Assembly (NCBI GenBank): GCA_030592565.1
Contig: JAUVIX010000200.1
Coordinates: forward strand, 1 to 6,956
Length of the DNA: 6,956 nt
Origin: Chlorobiota bacterium
GTDB lineage: Bacteria; Bacteroidota; Bacteroidia; Bacteroidales; JAADJA01
Reading direction: 5' to 3'
Shown here: positions 4,592 through 6,956 of the stretch, piece after piece
Numbering within the stretch: position 1 is the first letter of the stretch
Layout of the letters: every line of letters begins with the position of its first letter
Program-made: the position numbers and the translations under genes
The notes under the pieces: generated by a model
Told to the model about the DNA's origin: nothing
Databases searched by the model: none
What the model saw: only the letters and a program-made list of their open reading frames with translations

Positions 4592-6956
4592 CTAATCTAG
4601 AATCTCCCCGGCTCCTTCCAATATTATTCTCATCTCTGCCGCTTTCAGTAAGTTGATGTCAAAAGTAGTATTTTCTTTTATTTTATAATTTTTAATTCTG
4701 AGTGAGGATTTATCCAGCTCAATTCTGAAACTATCCGATTCATAAATATATTTATTACCTGTTTTTGACAAGATGGTAATACCATTTTTGCTTATATATT
4801 CCAGCCTCTCGATTCCATTATCCCTTTCAAAATAATAACAATCGGTATCATTTTCAAATGCACCTCTGTTCAGATAAAGGTGTGGTTTTTCCTTGTAAGG
4901 AGCGCCCGAAGATGGGCAGAATGTAGAACAGTTTCCACATTCGTTACACCAATCGGCAATATGGAGTATCTGGTACTTCTGTTTTACTTCAAAAATCTCA
5001 TCATCAACAATCTTTGCTATCCCGTTTCTAACTTCAATTTTTTGTAAATTAATTTTCACAGGTTCAATCTGATAAGATTGTAAAGCAAGGTTGGGGCAAA
5101 CTGTCGTGCAAATATTGCAAACTTCATCACAAGCTAAACAGCGTGATGCTTCTTTAACAGCCTGCTCTTCCGTTAATGTTTCTGTAATCAGATCAAATGT
5201 CATCCTTTGAGAAAGAGGCAGTTCTGTTTGCTTTTTAGGATAAATTCGTTTAGCCCTTTCCACCTTATGTTCTGTAAAAGTAGCCTCTTTTCTATCTTTT
5301 GGCAATTCAAGATTAAGTTCTTTATTTGCTTTCTTTATGATTAGTTCTGCAATTTTTCTCCCATCCCCAACAGCATGAATAGCTGTAGAAGCCCCCCGAT
5401 AGGCATCACCTCCAATGAATACATTGCCAATACCGGTTTCATATTCATGAGGGTATTTCTTTATAATATTCAAATCAATAAAATCAAAAGCCTGATCCTG
5501 TCCAATTGCCGGTATTATAGTATCGAACATAATGTCAAACTCACTATTTTCGATCCTGACAGGTTTAGGCCTTCCGCTACTGTCTTTGCCCTTGAGTTCC
5601 ATTTTGATTAGAGTCAGAGATTTAACAGAACCATTTTGCCCATTTATTTTTACCGGGTGAGTAAGTTCTAATATTTCTACTCCCTCATCTATGACAGACA
5701 AAATTTCATCCTGGTCTGCCGGCATTTGTTTTTTTGTCCTACGATATATGATTGTAACTTTTCCGTTTTCACCCACAAGACGTATTGCAGCCCTAGCCAC
5801 ATCCATTGCAGTATTCCCTCCACCAATGATTGCTACGTTTTTGCCAATCTTTACTTTTTGACCTGCTTTCAGATTAAACAAAAAATTTAGAGGGTCTAAT
5901 ACTCCTGACAGATCATCTATTGGAATGTCCAGTTTCCGTGTTTCCTGTGCACCGGCAGCTATATAAACAAATTGATTGCTTTTCCTGAGTTCTTCAAATT
6001 TGTGTTTATCAACAGGATGGTTATAATGAATTTTAATTCCTGTTTTACTAATTCTGGCAAGGTCTTTTTGGAATGCTTCATTATTCAGTCTGAAGGAGGG
6101 AATTGCACCGGCAGCCATACCTCCTGGCTGATCTTTGCTTTCATATACATTCACCTTAAAACCCGCCTTTCGCAAAAGATATCCACAGGTTAATCCGGAA
6201 AGGCCTGCACCGATTATTGCAACGGAAATATTATGCTCAGTGGTTTTCGGAAATTCATTATCATTCAGTTCATTATCAACCATTTCGGCTACAAATCTCT
6301 TTATTTCACGAATCTGCAACGGCTCATCATAATTAATTCTTGTACATTTTAGCTGGCAGGGATGGTCACACACCATTCCAGTTACGTTAGGAAAGGGGTT
6401 GGTTTTTAAAATAGCATCAAAAGCCAGATCATATTTACCTTGTGCTGTGTAATACATATAATCCGGAATATCCTGGTTTGTCGGGCAGGTATCAATACAA
6501 GGCGCGTGAATGCAATCAAAGGTGTTAAGCTCCCTGTTTGTTTTAATGTCTGGCTCAATGAAATTCGTCTTTTTGTAATGCTTACTTGCCAATGTTTTCA
6601 GGGCATATTGCTCAAGATTTTCAATTATTGCTTCTGTTGACCTTTTACTTCCATTGCTTTTTGATAAAACAAATTGTTCAATTGAATTTGCATTTTCTGT
6701 AGTAAAAGCTATCCTGATATTTCCGATGTATTGATTAAGTCTGCCATAACCTCCAGGTTTCAGAATGTCTGTACATACAGTCACAGGATATAAACCGCAG
6801 GCAATAATATCAGAGATATTAAATACATCGGCGCCACCGGAAAAAGAGATATCAAGAGTGCCGCTAAAATCGGTTTGAAGTTTTTTAGCAAGATTTATAG
6901 AGATGGGGTGGAGAGCTCTTCCACTCATATACATCATATTTTCCTTTGCAGGAAAA
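4592..6956 (-). CDS. ygfK: YgfK-like Fe-S flavoprotein ('putative selenate reductase subunit'), 5' end missing
   Basis: The first internal ATG is at 6937, but the frame stays open to the right edge (FPAKEN upstream) and matches the interior of E. coli YgfK, where the equivalent MYMSGRAL lies roughly a third of the way in. The gene is therefore partial, lacking roughly 330 N-terminal residues. Numbering from 6937: residues 1-75 end a PreA/dihydroorotate-dehydrogenase-like barrel (SFSGGADVFNISD, LKPGGYGRL). A GltD-type Fe-S region follows, with cysteines 142, 147, 151, 190, 194 and 198. The FAD Rossmann motif is IIGAGLSGLT (241-250), the NAD(P)H motif IIGGGNTAMD (370-379), and the second FAD motif NVFIGGDAYRG (505-515). 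A C-terminal ferredoxin-like region has cysteines 600, 603, 607, 610 and 614, then CNECGNCSTFCP (664-675). It is a predicted cytosolic electron-transfer oxidoreductase. The selenate-reductase name is weakly founded; clusters with ygfK are linked to anaerobic purine and urate breakdown. Confidence 0.93.
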   Translation of the reverse strand, partial: FPAKENMMYMSGRALHPISINLAKKLQTDFSGTLDISFSGGADVFNISDIIACGLYPVTVCTDILKPGGYGRLNQYIGNIRIAFTTENANSIEQFVLSKSNGSKRSTEAIIENLEQYALKTLASKHYKKTNFIEPDIKTNRELNTFDCIHAPCIDTCPTNQDIPDYMYYTAQGKYDLAFDAILKTNPFPNVTGMVCDHPCQLKCTRINYDEPLQIREIKRFVAEMVDNELNDNEFPKTTEHNISVAIIGAGLSGLTCGYLLRKAGFKVNVYESKDQPGGMAAGAIPSFRLNNEAFQKDLARISKTGIKIHYNHPVDKHKFEELRKSNQFVYIAAGAQETRKLDIPIDDLSGVLDPLNFLFNLKAGQKVKIGKNVAIIGGGNTAMDVARAAIRLVGENGKVTIIYRRTKKQMPADQDEILSVIDEGVEILELTHPVKINGQNGSVKSLTLIKMELKGKDSSGRPKPVRIENSEFDIMFDTIIPAIGQDQAFDFIDLNIIKKYPHEYETGIGNVFIGGDAYRGASTAIHAVGDGRKIAELIIKKANKELNLELPKDRKEATFTEHKVERAKRIYPKKQTELPLSQRMTFDLITETLTEEQAVKEASRCLACDEVCNICTTVCPNLALQSYQIEPVKINLQKIEVRNGIAKIVDDEIFEVKQKYQILHIADWCNECGNCSTFCPSSGAPYKEKPHLYLNRGAFENDTDCYYFERDNGIERLEYISKNGITILSKTGNKYIYESDSFRIELDKSSLRIKNYKIKENTTFDINLLKAAEMRIILEGAGEILD

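Noticed and set aside
4592..6937. ATG at 6937 as the true start of the ygfK-like gene
   Set aside because: The frame is open to the window edge, and the residues around 6937 match an interior part of YgfK, well after its N-terminal barrel.

Overview
The window is AT-rich. All recognisable coding sequence lies on the minus strand, so the order of transcription runs from high to low coordinates. A TonB-dependent outer-membrane receptor, a TonB C-terminal domain, AT-rich leaders without clear Shine-Dalgarno sites and a secreted WD40 propeller all point to Bacteroidota. A YgfK-type iron-sulfur flavoprotein suggests an anaerobic or fermentative lifestyle. No genus can be named from what is visible.

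Right half (3036-6956): a two-gene block of metabolic enzymes. First comes the C-terminal ~787 residues of a YgfK-like protein (called 'putative selenate reductase subunit' in databases), whose 5' end lies beyond the window. After an 86-nt spacer with a perfect hairpin and three tandem heptamers comes a complete 489-aa fold-type II PLP enzyme with a TrpB/cysteine-synthase-like active-site layout. YgfK genes elsewhere sit in anaerobic purine/urate-degradation and selenium-dependent hydroxylase clusters, which often carry a PLP ammonia-lyase (YgeX). The enzyme here is different from YgeX and its reaction is not evident.

Middle (2747-3035): a non-coding gap with two perfect inverted repeats and a promoter-like match facing right.

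Left half (1-2746): envelope genes. A 461-aa secreted seven-repeat WD40 protein is followed, in the same frame and without any indel, by 408 nt ending in a well-preserved TonB C-terminal domain. That stretch is broken by three stop codons (1361-1363, 1331-1333, 1241-1243). The simplest reading is that a ~597-codon WD40-TonB gene has been interrupted by nonsense mutations. Downstream, after a REP-like hairpin, a TonB-dependent receptor gene begins and runs off the left edge (first 258 residues present).

The observations most worth checking are the interrupted WD40-TonB frame, and the pairing of an uncharacterised PLP enzyme with YgfK. No RNA genes, CRISPR arrays, insertion sequences or phage genes were seen.
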